Source of the DNA: Ilex aquifolium
Lineage: Eukaryota > Streptophyta > Magnoliopsida > Aquifoliales > Aquifoliaceae
DNA length: 64,000 nucleotides
Direction of reading: 5' to 3'
NCBI GenBank assembly: GCA_951799425.1
Contig: OX637396.1
Coordinates: 33,906,701 to 33,970,700, forward strand
In this document: piece after piece, positions 10,876 to 22,389 of the stretch
Layout of the letters: each line of letters begins with the position of its first letter
Position numbering within the stretch: position 1 is the first letter of the stretch
Program-made: the position numbers and the translations under genes
The notes under the pieces: generated by a model
Seen by the model: the letters and a program-made list of their open reading frames with translations, nothing else
Told to the model about the DNA's origin: nothing
Databases searched by the model: none

Positions 10876-13219
10876 ACTAATTTGTGCATACGTGCGTTGT
10901 TCGTGAGTTATTTTGATTTTAATTTTATTTTGACTTCATATCTTTATAAGTTTATAGGATTTTGCTTGCATTGTGGATAGTAAATAAACACCAACAGAAA
11001 TACAAAAAAGAATGAATGAAAACAAGAATAGAAAATGAGAATAAAATAAAAGAAAAAAGTTTTTGCACAGTTCCATACTGAATCACAAGAACCACTCCAA
11101 ATTCAAATGAATCTGTATAATAGTAAAATCTTTTAGTCTTTCATAATAAAATAATTCTATACTTAAAAAAGTACGAAAAAGACAACCCATCATAATTCCT
11201 AAATTAATTTGATTGAGGGATTCATCAACAAATACCAACCATAAAATAGATTTAATTTTACTAAGCAAGTGCACCATAAAAGATAAAGCATATAGAAATT
11301 AAATTGGGCCCATAAAACTTGGAAAAGAAATAAAATGATGGCAAATAAAAGAGGAATAAATTGGGTTTTTTTAAATATAAATGAAATATTGAAATTACAA
11401 TGAATATAACTTGTCGAAAAAAAATTACAATGAATATAATTTTTTTTGGGTAAGTAAGTTACAATGAATATACTACATCAAACAAATGAAGTAAATATAA
11501 TAGGTTCCTACAAAAAAACAAAAAAACAAAAAAAACTCAAAATATGTTTAGCCAGTAGTTGTCGAGGATATAACATTGATTCTAGAAAATTAAACATATC
11601 GAAATATCTCTGTACAAATTATTTGAAAGAAATTTTTGTTAAAAAGTGTAATTTAATGATTAACTAAGCATTTATTGTTTCTAATTTTGCAGGTCCCAAT
11701 GGAATAATCTTTCCATTGTACCAAGATCCATCCTTGGTTAAAAGACCCACAAATATGGTGCACATACCAATTTAGAGTGTTACTTATTTTAACCGTATTT
11801 TTCCAAGGTATTTAAAAGTTTTCCTAAGTTATTAACATTTAGTTATAGTATAGATAGATAATGTCTTGTCATAGTTTTCACTCCCCGGTGGTTGCTTTGG
11901 ATAGCCAGGATGAGATTGCAAAATAAAATGGGATCAATGCTAACTAAGCATAAACCAATCATACTTTAACCTTTTTGTTGTCTTAATACCTGGCATTTCC
12001 CATTCTCCTTTTTTCGAGCTGAAGATCATTTATATGACATGTGAAATTTGGATCTTTGTAACTATTTGCACATAAATTACTTAGCAAAAAATCAGAACAT
12101 GTTTCTCTTGCAAAATTAAGACAATTAGAACTAAATTTATATTGAAGACATTAGGAGGTTGAATCAACACCTTTTTTCCTTGGAGTTGCTCGAATATCCT
12201 AAAATTGTTAAACCTGACTAAAATATGACGGAGGTACCTTGTCCAAGCAGTAGGATAAGTACACGCGCACATCTCACACACTCTATCTTGTTCATCCTCT
12301 TACCCAAGTTCTAATAGCTTTTTCCTTTGATTGGATGTGAAATGAGCTTCTACGGAGGATTTGCTTATAACTTTGACATCAACCTAGTAATAATCTACAT
12401 ATTGTATCTAAAAGATAAACTGCAGAACAACTCAAAAATACTATTTGAGAGATAGAGATCATTCATAGCCTTTGCAGAAACTTGAAAAAAAAAAAAAGAT
12501 GCACAACTTCAATAAGCAAATGCTAAAAAAGAATATAGCTGATGTATAAGAGAATACAAAACCAAAAAGAACACAAGAGATAAAATTACAAAAAAAAAAA
12601 AAAAAAACCCCACCATATGATGCATACCTTCAATTTCTATGTTACATCTTGACATAATGATTTTGGTTTGTCAATGAGTCTCCTGGGCATTGGCCCACCT
12701 CCATGCTCCGCTTGTTATTCCTCTATCTGTCTCTACAAGAAGCTTTAAGCAAGAAATTTCGGTGCATGTTCAGAGTTCAGACTTCTTGAATTTAGGGCTG
12801 AAAAAATTGAAAGCTTTCATTACTAATAAATAACATATGTCATTGAATTTTGTGATTGCCAAATTATACCTGGGATTAAAGATACAAGACTTAAAGCAAC
12901 CCAAGAGTCCACATGAAGAGTAACTTTGTAACATTCACAATTGAAATTATTTTAATGCACTTCTTAACGGAAAAAAAAAAAGTGAAATAGATATAGATAG
13001 ATAGAGTGATATATAGAGAAATATAGATATAGTATAGATTTTAGAACAAGATAACCAAAAGTTAAAAGATGTATTTATTCCTTCAATAAATATATGTAAA
13101 TTCTTGATATATATATATATATATATATATTAGAGTCAATCAGTAAGACAACCTATTAATGTAGAAGTCTAAAAGTTCTCACAACCATTGTGATTGAATG
13201 AAGAATATGAAAAGCTTAA
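10876..13219. other. AT-rich spacer, no gene seen
   Basis: No coding sequence supported. It includes A-runs near 12590 and an (AT)n run at about 13107-13131. Confidence 0.6.
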
Positions 13220-13228
13220 TTTAATGAT

Positions 13229-13422
13229 GAGAATTGCTATTTGGACCTTATTTGGGGACCTTATTTAGGGACCTAATGATGTAAAACTATTGGATTGGTT
13301 GTGAGCTTCATCTAACATTGGAACTCACAACTAATCCAATGGTTGCGTTAAAGCCACATCATTAGGTCCCTAAATAAGGTCTCCAAATAAGGTCTCCAAA
13401 TAAGGTCCCCATAACATTGTTC
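13229..13422. mobile_element. Foldback MITE, MULE-like
   Basis: The two halves form a near-complete inverted repeat: GGACCTTATTTAGGGACCTA on the left against TAGGTCCCTAAATAAGGTC on the right. TTTAATGAT flanks both ends (13220-13228 and 13423-13431). A 9-bp duplication is the Mutator hallmark, and the small non-coding foldback form fits a MULE-derived MITE. The right arm has an extra TCCAAATAAGG repeat. Confidence 0.65.
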
Positions 13423-13570
13423 TTTAATGATATCATTTTGTGTTTTAAAAGTTGTTATTGAAGATCACATGTTTTTATCACCTTTCAATATATGGTAAAA
13501 ATGTCCTAATACTATTGGTTGGAGGTAAACAAGGAAAATAAATATTTATCAAGTATGTTGACTTAGTATA

Positions 13571-14150
13571 GATTTTATACAAGATGCCATGGAGGTTGTT
13601 TGCACGTGGAATGGACAAAAAAAAGAATACCAAGAAAGGAGTGAATGACGAGATGTTAACTAAATTCTTGGAAAAAAAACTATATTTTGATCCCTCAACT
13701 ATATCCTTTATCTTATATTATCCCCTCAACTATTCAATTTATTATATTACACCTACTATTAATTTCACATTACCGTACTCGTAAACATTAGAATGTATAT
13801 ATATTGCTTCACACATGAAAATTTTTCATTCAAACAATGGGCAAAGTTTGGTTGCGGGGCAGTGTAAAATCAATATAAATAATTGTGGGTTAATATATGA
13901 CAGTCAATAGCTAAGGGAAGGATTAATTTGCTAGTAGTGGACCTAGAAGGATTAAAATAGTTCGGATGAGGATCATATATATCCAAATGAATCTAATTGG
14001 GATATTTTTTGCTCAATCAGAACTTAATCTATTGATCACCCTACTTAGACCTAGTTGAGAAAACCATTATAAGGTCTTTCCTAATTATATATTTTGAAAG
14101 GGACAAAAACATAAATAATCCAATTGTCTGCATCAATGAGGTGTACTATC
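13571..14150 (+). repeat. Dispersed direct repeat, copy 2
   Basis: Homologous to 10291-10875, starting TTTTATACAAGATGCCATGG, with many point differences. It also keeps the unoccupied site ATAGCTAAGGGAAGG near 13909. Confidence 0.65.
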
Positions 14151-14368
14151 TTTTATCTTACATTATTCCCGCAACTGCTACGTTTCTCATTTCGCACCTC
14201 CAATTGTGAGTATTGATTTCACATTATCACATTCATAAACATTAGAATATGTATATATTGCTCCAAACATGGAAATTTTTCATTCAAACAATGATCGAAG
14301 TTTGGTTGTGGGGCAATGTAAAATCAATATAAATAATTGAGGGCTAATATATGAAAGTCAATAGCTAA
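14150..14368 (+). repeat. Dispersed direct repeat, copy 3 (split by the PIF element)
   Basis: Starts within CTTTTATCTTACATTATTCC and lacks the first part of the unit. It runs to ATAGCTAA, where the 2.8-kb PIF element intervenes, and resumes with GGGAAGGATTAATTTGC after 17177. Confidence 0.65.
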
Positions 14369-17174
14369 GAGCATCTCCAACGCTCTCGCCAGTTGCTGCC
14401 TCTACGCCATTTTAGCGAGCAAAATTCCAAACCCAAGCTCCAACGCCCTAGCTATCCAGCTCGCCAAAATAGCTGAGGGTTTTATCCTAGCCAGATCTGG
14501 AGAGGCTATCAAGCTCGCCAGTTGCTGCCTTCCCTCCATTTCTGCACAACGACAAACTGGTTCCTTCCATTTCCTCCTTCATCCTAGCCAGATCAGGTAT
14601 GTATTTCTGCAGAATGACACAATTTAGGATTTTGTTGTTAATAAGTTCATTCGAAATCTCATTGATATGTATTATTATTGCCTTTATTTACATCAATTTT
14701 AGGTTAATACAGTGAAATCTTGCATTTTTCTGAACATTGTTCCCGATCAAAAGCAGTACATTGAAGTTTCAAAGATGGGTTTCTAATCTCCGTATATAAA
14801 TCTTCGTGTGCTCTGCTTTTGTTACATTTGGTTCACATTATAAACACTGGGTAGCAGTAATTTTGTATTTTTTTTCCTTTTGTCCCTTTGGGTTTCGAAA
14901 AATTTGTGCCTTCATGGTTTTGACGTCTAAGGGTTTTATTAGTTTGCATATCTTGGCTTTTATCTTCTAAAGGGTGCATGAAAATGGCTTTTTGGTTCTT
15001 TGACTGATTGCTTTAGTTCTGATGGTTTGGACAAAATCCCTAGTTTTTGTTTCAGTTTTGCCTTGATCACATTTTTATTTTTGCTTTATGAAAAAATAAT
15101 CAGCTTTGCACAGTAGAACTTTTATGATATATTGGACATGCCTTGTAGCTTAGTCTCTTCTCTACACTGCGAGTCTCCTGCAAAGGAATATCAGGTACAT
15201 TTCTTCTCTTTGGTCCTCAAGAAAGCTACATTTTGAAATTTTCTTACTATTTCTCTCTAATAATTTTGTTAGAGACTTCATAAACTCTTGAATTTCACTG
15301 TATATGCATTTCAAATTCTTGTGATATGCACTTTAGTCCAATTCTCTGTTTTTGTTGCTAATTTGCTTCTAGAATCTCTTTGCCTCTCTCTTTTTCTACT
15401 GAATTAGGTTTTGATGTTTGTAACATAGTAGTGTATTTTAATCTTGAGAAAAAAAGGTGCTATTCGGTTGTTTTCAACGGCGTATATTCTGTTCATGTAA
15501 GTTATGCTGTCTACAGTGGGAAGTTAAAATTTATTTGCTCCTTCTTGTTCCAGCTATTTCTTAAAATTTTGGATTGCATGTGAACATTCTGTTCATGTCT
15601 TGATTTAGGGTAATCTATTCATATTTTATTGTGCTTAATCTCCTTTCTTTTTTGTGGATTTTGTTCTTTTCCTTTTGGCCTTTTTTAAAACTTATTTTTG
15701 GGAATAGGATTGTTCTATATTGAGTCTTCTCATTTTGTGTGCAAATCTATTATCCTAAGTGGGGTCATTAGAGAAGATGGGATTCAACGGTTGGAGAATA
15801 CTAAAGATGCTGTGAAACCTTCATGATTTGTGTTTTTGGTCCCCTATTCTTTAGTGGCTCCATTTTGGATGATGGATTCTGAGCTTCAATGGTTCTCGAA
15901 CATGCAAAGGAGCTATTCAATCTCCCATAGACATTGATATGTATTTTTTTTCCTTTTAGGAATTGTTCATTAATTTTTATTCCACAAGTGCTCATTTGAC
16001 GTTCAATGGTTGTTTACTTAATCTTAGTTTTTAATATTCCTAAACATCGAAGAATCGAGGACATTCTTGGATAAGTGTGAATCAAGAATTAGGAAATACT
16101 TGCTTTGTTTTTTGCTGTTAGATGAACGGAGTGTTAGAAATATTATCTTACTTTCCTCTCTTTTGCTTCTTTAATTTATTCCCTGCTGAATTTCTGGAGT
16201 TATTAGGGTCCTGATTATGGGTTGTAGTTGTGCAAATAATTCTTCTATGGCAATGGCTGTACTGCCTAGAACTTTCGAATGAACATTAAATTGTGCAACT
16301 GATTTAGTACATGAACAGCTAATAAGAATAATAGAATGTAAGGATTTATGTTTTACATTTTGAATTGGGTGTATATGGTATATATCTGATGTGGTTGTTT
16401 CCTTGCAGATTTGTAGCCAGCAAAAGGATAAACCTTGTGGGACTACAAGACCTCACAGGTTGCACGACACTTGAGCTGATTCATTTTGTCTGAAGAACCT
16501 CCCTTTTCCACATTTAGATCTCCAGTTGGACACTGCGAAGTATGTTATTGTGAGATTAAACTAAATTTTGTTACTGTTTATGACCTTGATGACGAGTGAC
16601 TTGTGATTTTCGATAGAACTGGATTAGAAACCGTTGACTAGCATATTTACTTCTTTTGGACTTTTTCATCAATAATGTAGGTTGTTAAGTTTTGTGATGG
16701 ATGAACATGGATATTATTTCACCAATCTGTTGAATGACGGAACCGCTAACATCTCCAACTCATCATCGGAGTCAGAATCACTAAGAATCATCTTCATTTT
16801 ACTATCATAAGCCATAACAAAGAAATATGAGTTCAATACTAGTAAAATAAATTTGAGCTATATGACAATGAGAAGGGGGAGGTCTTATTTATACATTTTC
16901 AAAAATATGGCCGTTGTAAATATGACCGTTGTAAAATTTAAAATTTAAAATTTGATGACATGGCACGACACGTCATCATTATGGCGCTTACGTGTTATAC
17001 CACGTGGCATTTTTGAATTATATTATTGAAAGTTAGTTAAAGTTAGTTGAAGTAGTTAACTAAAATAGAGAGCGTGGTTGGAGTGAATTTTAAAAAGTTG
17101 CTAGCTAAAGTAGTGAATTGAATATTTAAATATATTTTGGGTAGCTACTTTGCTGAGTGTGGTTGGAGATGCTC
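14369..17174 (-). mobile_element. PIF/Harbinger element, 2.8 kb, degenerate
   Basis: TIRs GAGCATCTCCAACGCTC and GAGTGTGGTTGGAGATGCTC (right end) are inverted copies, with TAA at 14366-14368 and 17175-17177. The sister repeats at 10.6 and 13.9 kb show the empty site with a single TAA, proving the insertion and the 3-bp duplication. GAGCATCTCCAAC is a common PIF/Harbinger terminus in plants. The interior is AT-rich and mostly non-coding, with many intron-like T-rich tracts. The only transposase trace found is the short minus-strand frame at 16714-16815, on which the strand is assigned. Confidence 0.8.
16714..16815 (-). pseudogene. Possible N-terminal stub of a PIF/Harbinger protein
   Basis: Thirty-three codons from ATG to TAA, with the acidic motif ILSDSDSDDELEML. 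Plant PIF/Harbinger (ALP1/HARBI1-like) proteins often begin with such a Ser/Asp run ending in DELE; this is family knowledge, not proof. The frame closes after FNRLVK and no nuclease domain follows towards the lower coordinates, so at best it is a truncated relic. It lies about 360 bp inside the right terminus, a position that suits the start of a transposase on the minus strand. Confidence 0.4.
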
Positions 17175-17634
17175 TAAGGGAAGGATTAATTTGCTAACAA
17201 TGGACCGGAAAGGAGCAAATTGCTTGACCTATGATTTTAACATCGTTTCAATAAGCCTTTTATGTGTTTGTAATCTCCTTTTTTATGTTACCTGATTGTT
17301 GTTAATGTTTTACTCTTTACTTTGCATATCTCTAGATGTAGTTTCTATAGATTTATAGGATAGCTATAGACAGAATATCTTATGCACATTAAGGTAATAG
17401 AAAAGCAGATTCTTTAGTGTTTTCATATCATATGCTCTGTAATAGGCCTTTTCTCCAATTATTTTAAAGTATCAGATGTGACGTCATGTGATTTTCAAGC
17501 TATTTCTAACAGGACTTTCTATGTGTCCTTAATTGTATTGATGCTAAATTGATAGTTCTATGCTTTGTAACACTTAGCTCCATATCCACTTGCATAGATC
17601 TTGAAGAATAGCCTTGAAAAAAAGAAGAAATTCG

Positions 17635-18994
17635 ATGGCTTTTGATGCCCAGGAAGGCAACAAAGAAGCAGATGAACATGTTCAAAGATTGGGCCACTCC
17701 ATCAAGGATCTTCCTGAGCCAATCTTTGTAGATATTCTACTAAGATTGCCCATCAAGGGAATTATCATGTGCAAGTGCACATGCAAAACATGGCGCCGTA
17801 TTATTTCAAACCCTCAGTTTGCTAAGCTGCACTTTAGACAAGCACAGGTCTGCCCTCTGGTTCGAACCTCGTATGCTGGCCGTGTGTCAAGAATGCTTTA
17901 TTTGGTTGAGCCGACTGAAGTTGATTGTAGGTACTGCATGTGTTATGTTCTTGGCTACTTTAAATGTGACTGTCATAGTAATATGATGCTTGACACCAAA
18001 TTAAAGATCCCTTTGCGCAAAGAAGAAATGGTGCTTGAAAGGGAAGGTGATGCCAGAATGAGTCATTGCTCTAGTGGTGGTACTAAGAGGAAGCGATGCA
18101 TCAAAGTGAAATCCAAAGATCAAAAGTTCAAAATAAGGACCTTTGTTTGTCAGAACCCTCACGTAATAACTCTGTTGTCGTGTGTAATCCAGTTACGGGG
18201 GATTACATAAACCTTCCAATGGCTACAAAGGTAAATAAGGATACAAAAGCTTTCATTGATTGTGGGTTTGGCTTTAGTCCAAAGATAAATCGGTTCAAGG
18301 TGATCAGAATGTTTGATCAGGGGCCTTGTCAATTTTATCATTGCCCCATTACAGGCAGAGAAGTATTAACTAGTAGGATGGCTGAGATACACACACTTGG
18401 CATTCAATCATGGAAAAGCATAGGCTGTGCTCCCTTCTCAATTTATGAGCTTGCATTCCCCACCTATCTGAATGGGGCTATTCATTGGCTTTGTATTTAC
18501 CACAAGAGTTCAGATTCTATACTCTCCTTTGACTTTGATAATGAGCTATTCCAATTTATTCCATCGCCTCCTGTTAGATAATGCATGATTGGCTCGAAAC
18601 CATTGCATAGCGTGTGTCTGGGAGTAATAAGAGGTTGTTTATTTTTGTGTGATGCTTCTTGTTATGGTCGAATAAAAGTATGGGTGATGAAAATGTATGG
18701 GGTCGCAAAATCTTGGACTAAGTGATTTCCATTGACACTGGTGATGGTATGGAGACGTAGATTCGCAGACTGTACCAGCCCATAAATTATCTGAAGAATG
18801 GGGAGTTGTTAATGTATCATTACCCTAAAAGTGCCTTCATATGTTATGACCCTAAAACAAAAAAATGGAAGTATCTTAAGATTTATGGGATTGAATCAAA
18901 ATTTGAAGCAATTGCTCATATTCTAAGTCTCATCTCACTTAAGATGGCACTGATGGGAGATAATGCAGTGGTGCCAAATGTCAAATCAATGTAA
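17635..18994 (+). pseudogene. F-box protein pseudogene (F-box plus F-box-associated domain)
   Basis: The start ATGGCTTTTGATGCC opens a frame with an F-box at about residues 23-65 (DLPEPIFVDILLRLPIKGI, then CKCTCKTWRRIISNPQFAKLH). The downstream F-box-associated region is recognisable (VVVCNPVTGDYINLP, SWKSIGCAPF, LNGAIHWLCI, FICYDPKTKKWKYLKIYG). F-box proteins are substrate receptors of SCF ubiquitin ligases. The copy is broken: a frame change near 18130-18145 removes part of the NSCNG-type segment, TAA interrupts at 18579-18581, another frame change occurs near 18720, and TAG near 18760 follows. The final frame runs to TAA at 18992-18994. It is intronless, as many family members are. There is no sign of selection on the frame. 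Confidence 0.85.
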
Positions 18995-19599
18995 GAACAT
19001 TCCAGCTTGCAAATTATGATTTATTTATTAGTTTTATAGATTTGATGATTGCTATAGCGTGATACCATCTCCTCTTTGTCTATTCTCTTTTCTTGTGTGT
19101 GCGTATCTGAATATTCACATTTTGACGTGCTGGAAAAAATGTGTGCCTTACATCTGAAAATTGCTTTAGAAATCATCTTTTCCTAAGTAGCCTTTCTATT
19201 TGAGGACTTGTGTGTGTGCATGCTCTTATTATTTCATAGAGCATCCCTTGATGTTAGAAGGTGTGCTTCTTGATGAATAGTTGCTCTTGCATATTCTATT
19301 GGGAATATGAGACACAGATGGATTATAGCTTTGCCCAAACGTTGCTGGGTTATGTCAGTCAAACAGTGAACAAACTTATTGAACTAGGAACGCTGTTGCA
19401 CACTCCTAGGTTTTGTGCTGACGTTCTCACCCTATTAAAAAGCAGTTTGACCTTTCAGATGTTTTATATAGGTTGTTTGTTTTGCAATTAGAGACTGACT
19501 TCCACATTGCAATTCCCATTATTGCTATTAGACTCGGGAAACAAAAGTAAACCATCATGTTGCGTTTTAACATATTTCTTTTCAGGTGCATTGAATAGT
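18995..19599. other. 3' flank of the F-box pseudogene, no gene seen
   Basis: AT-rich DNA without domain-like frames. The open frame near 19261-19491 has no recognisable content and probably arises by chance. Confidence 0.5.
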
Positions 19600-19712
19600 T
19601 TCAGGACTTGACAGTTTGCCAATTGCGGTTTCGAAGTTTTTAGGACATGTCAAAGCACTTGGTTAACTAAATTATTTAATAAGATAAATACAACTAAGCA
19701 AATGCATGATTA

Positions 19713-20769
19713 GTGGATAAAAGTATTTTTGGGTAATATGTATCGGAAATAGGGAGAGGTTTAGAGTTGTATAAATATGATTCTTATAATAAAATTTTTG
19801 AAAGAGTGATCCAGGAATGATTAAGACTTAGAACTATGGTATCTCAGAAGTTTGAGTTTATGACTATGAGATGTGATGATGCACAAATCGGTATTGCGCA
19901 AGATCAACAGTCAAGTATATGAATGAGTGCAGTCAATGAGCAATAAACAGATGATTAATGCAATACAATGAATAACAGTGAACAATAAGATATATAGTGG
20001 TTCGGTCCAGTTGACCTATTCCACTCTCTAGAACAGCAGCGGTGGCCGGAGGTGTTTTATTGATGAATAATGTAGCTGGGAGAGTTCACTCCGGGAGATT
20101 ACAATGCTTCTAGAAAGAGAGACTAGGGAGGTGTAGAGAGATGTGTAGAGGTTTCAAGGTGTGTCCTTCTCACGGTGAGGACTTACATTATATAGATTTA
20201 CAAAGGCGGTGAGGTGGTCACTATAATTTAGTAAGTACAGTTATGATAAGATTCTACCACTTTGGTAAGCATAATTATGGTAGGATTTGATCTCCATATC
20301 TCGATATTCTTTCCCTCGTGCTCCTATTCCGTTGGAAGAAAGTCTTGGACTGGATTGGATTTGATCTTAACCTTGGCCTTGAATTGGAGTAGGCTTAGAC
20401 TCGTACTGGAGTCAAGAGGACAAGGGAAGACCAAGGGGGAGCCTTGGGCTTTGAGCTGGAGTGGCTGGACTTGGGTAGGAGTAGCAAGGAGAAGAGGGCG
20501 AAGGAGAGGACTAGGAGGCAACCTTGGGCGGCGTCTGGCTTGGCTGACCCCTAGACGGCGCCCCTTTGGCTCCTCTCTTGGGCGTTGGCCTTTGGTGCTT
20601 TGGATCTTGGGTTGACCCAGTTCCAATTGGACTTTCCTTTGAGCTTTCTCGGTTTATTTAAATTGGGCTTGGCCCAGCTAAATCCAGACTCATCAAGATC
20701 AATGATGGATAGAACACTAACGGAGAGGTATAGGGAAGAAAAGAAAGATCTTCCAATATTTTTGTAGAC
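19713..20769 (+). pseudogene. Unidentified gene fragment, copy A, split by a solo LTR
   Basis: Joining the pieces either side of the solo LTR (19713-19868 and 20701-20769) gives the same frame as the intact copy at 36400-36627: RTMVSQKFEFMTMR before the break and SMMDRTLTERYREEKKDLP after it. Copy A has two in-frame stops before the insertion (after VDKSIFG and after ERVIQE), so it was already decaying. The protein family is not recognised. No ATG precedes it, so it is probably an internal or final exon. Confidence 0.5.
19874..20695 (-). mobile_element. Solo LTR related to the GAG-only element family
   Basis: Begins TGATGATGCACAAATCGG and ends AGACTCATCA, with TG...CA ends. It is flanked by AGATG (19869-19873) and AGATC (20696-20700), a 5-bp duplication with one mismatch. 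The paralogue at 36.56 kb shows the uninterrupted target. Read on the minus strand it resembles the LTR at 3355-3927: the shared parts are TGGGCCAAGCCCA near the start, a GACCGAACCAC region and TTTGTGCATCATCA at the end. No internal domain is present, so it is a recombination-derived solo LTR. Confidence 0.75.
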
Positions 20770-21428
20770 ATGTATGTTATCACTTTGCATTCTGAAATCT
20801 GTTCAGCGCTTTTGAATGGAAGATTTTGCAGAGTCTATACAGCTAGGCACTCATCAAACAACATTTTTAATTTGTTGCAAATACATTAGTTATTATGGCA
20901 TCTCCCAGTTTAAGTCTCCTGTTTTTACCATTCATGTTGTATTGTAAATTATAATGGAGGAAACTGATAATCATTTTATGATTTTTTTTTGGTCTTAAAT
21001 TCTTCAACAAGAGTTGAACTTTGCTGCACTTGAAGTGTTGAAGAAGTTATGTGGACTAATGTAAAATGGAAACCTGGTTAACATGTAAGTTGTTTTCTAA
21101 AACGGTCTTCCATAAAATGCTGCATTGATAGAACTTAACATTGCCCTTGTACCTCTTGTCCATGTCTTTGGTGTATAGTATGTTGTGTTGCTAGGGGTGT
21201 TATTCGAGCTTAGCCTTCCGAGCTTCGGTATGTTCAGGCTCGGATCAAATTTTTCAAGGCCTGCTCAAGCTCGGCTCGAGCTCGAACACCGAGCCCAAAT
21301 TTTTGTTCAAACTCGGTTTGAGTGTTGCTAGCTGTAGAATTTAGGTGTACTAGGACAAATTGTGCTGTTGATGCTTTACCACAGGATGGTTAAACAGAAA
21401 AACAAATTGCTCATATTATATAGGATCA
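20770..21428 (+). repeat. Duplicated spacer, copy A
   Basis: The part from about 21100 matches 36925-37235 closely (shared GTCTTCCATAAAATGCTGCA and CTCGAGCTCGAACA... segments). Non-coding. It belongs to the block duplicated at 36287-39082. Confidence 0.65.
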
Positions 21429-22389
21429 CTAGTTATTTTCCGTGCCTAAAGGTACGGAGTAATACAAAAAATAATCAACAATAAACATATTTGTATTCAT
21501 ATATAAAATCAAATTACAAAGATAGAAGAGAAGTAAAAGAATTTAAGTATTGATTATAGTGAGGGCGAGTGGTGGTAGTGATGGTGGGCGGTAGTTGTGG
21601 TGGGAGACGGTGATAATTGTGGTGGATGATGACAACCGGTTGTAATAGTGGCAGCTATAGGTGACAATGGTGATGATGGTTGGGGGACAGTGGGGGTGAA
21701 GTGGTAGGGGTGATGGTGGGATAGTGGCGGTGGTGGTAAAGTGGCGGCAACGATGGTGGTGGTGGGGCCACTAATGAGGTGGTGGTGGTGGGGGTTACGA
21801 TAGTGGAGGTGGTGGGGTGGTGATGGTGGTTGTTGTGGAAGAGGTGATGGTGGGGTGGCAGTAATGGTGGCAGTGACAGTAGTAGTGGGGGCGATGGGTA
21901 TGGAACGGTGGCGACAGTGGTGGCGGTTGTGGTAGTGGTAATTGTGGTGGGGCTGGTGGTGGTAGAGGTATTGGTGGGGCGGTTTTCAAACACTATTTTT
22001 TTTCCTAAGTACTTATGAGAAGTTATAAATATTAAAAACACTTTTAAAAAGTCACCCAAAACACACTCTTAGGCCTCTATTTTTCATATTAAATTTAGAG
22101 TGTTAATATTAGTCGTTAGATTAACTTTAAACTAAAATTTAAAGAGGAGCAATGCTATATATCCCAAATATGCATCCCAAATCAATAAGGATGGTTGGAT
22201 CAGTAGGTCCCAATTAAAAAAGTTGATGGGATCCATTCGTTCAATGGTTCCCATTAATTTGGGATGCAAATTTGGGATATAAATTTGAGTTATATAGTAT
22301 TTCCCTTTAAAGTGATCTCAACCGCGAATAACAAAAGTCATTTTATTTATCTTTTGAGTTTTGAATTGTAAGCTACTTTATAATATAGA
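21429..22389 (-). mobile_element. Non-autonomous Helitron with known empty site
   Basis: On the minus strand the element begins TCTATATTATAAAG and ends with CTAG, preceded by a hairpin (CCGTACC, loop TTTA, GGCACGG) about 8 bp upstream. The bases outside are A and T, the Helitron target. The paralogous block at 37232-37245 reads AGGATCATTTTATGGAAT without the element. There is no TSD and no TIR, as expected. No Rep/helicase frame is seen. The interior carries a GGT/GTG-rich tract (about 21541-21975), which generates spurious His/Pro/Thr-rich minus-strand frames, and a nested MITE. Confidence 0.75.
22145..22305. mobile_element. Small foldback MITE nested in the Helitron
   Basis: AGGAGCAATGCTATATATCCCAAAT on the left pairs imperfectly with the reverse complement of the right end (GGGAAATACTATATAA, then ATCCCAAATTTGCATCCCAAA). 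It is flanked by TTTAAAG at 22138-22144 and 22306-22312. The 7-8-bp duplication and short length suggest a hAT-like MITE. Confidence 0.55.

Noticed and set aside
19261..19491. 76-codon frame as an extra exon of the F-box gene
   Set aside because: The F-box-associated domain already ends at 18994 and this frame has no similarity to it.
21655..22059. His/Pro/Thr-rich minus-strand frame
   Set aside because: Reverse reading of the GGT/GTG-rich cargo of the Helitron; low complexity only.
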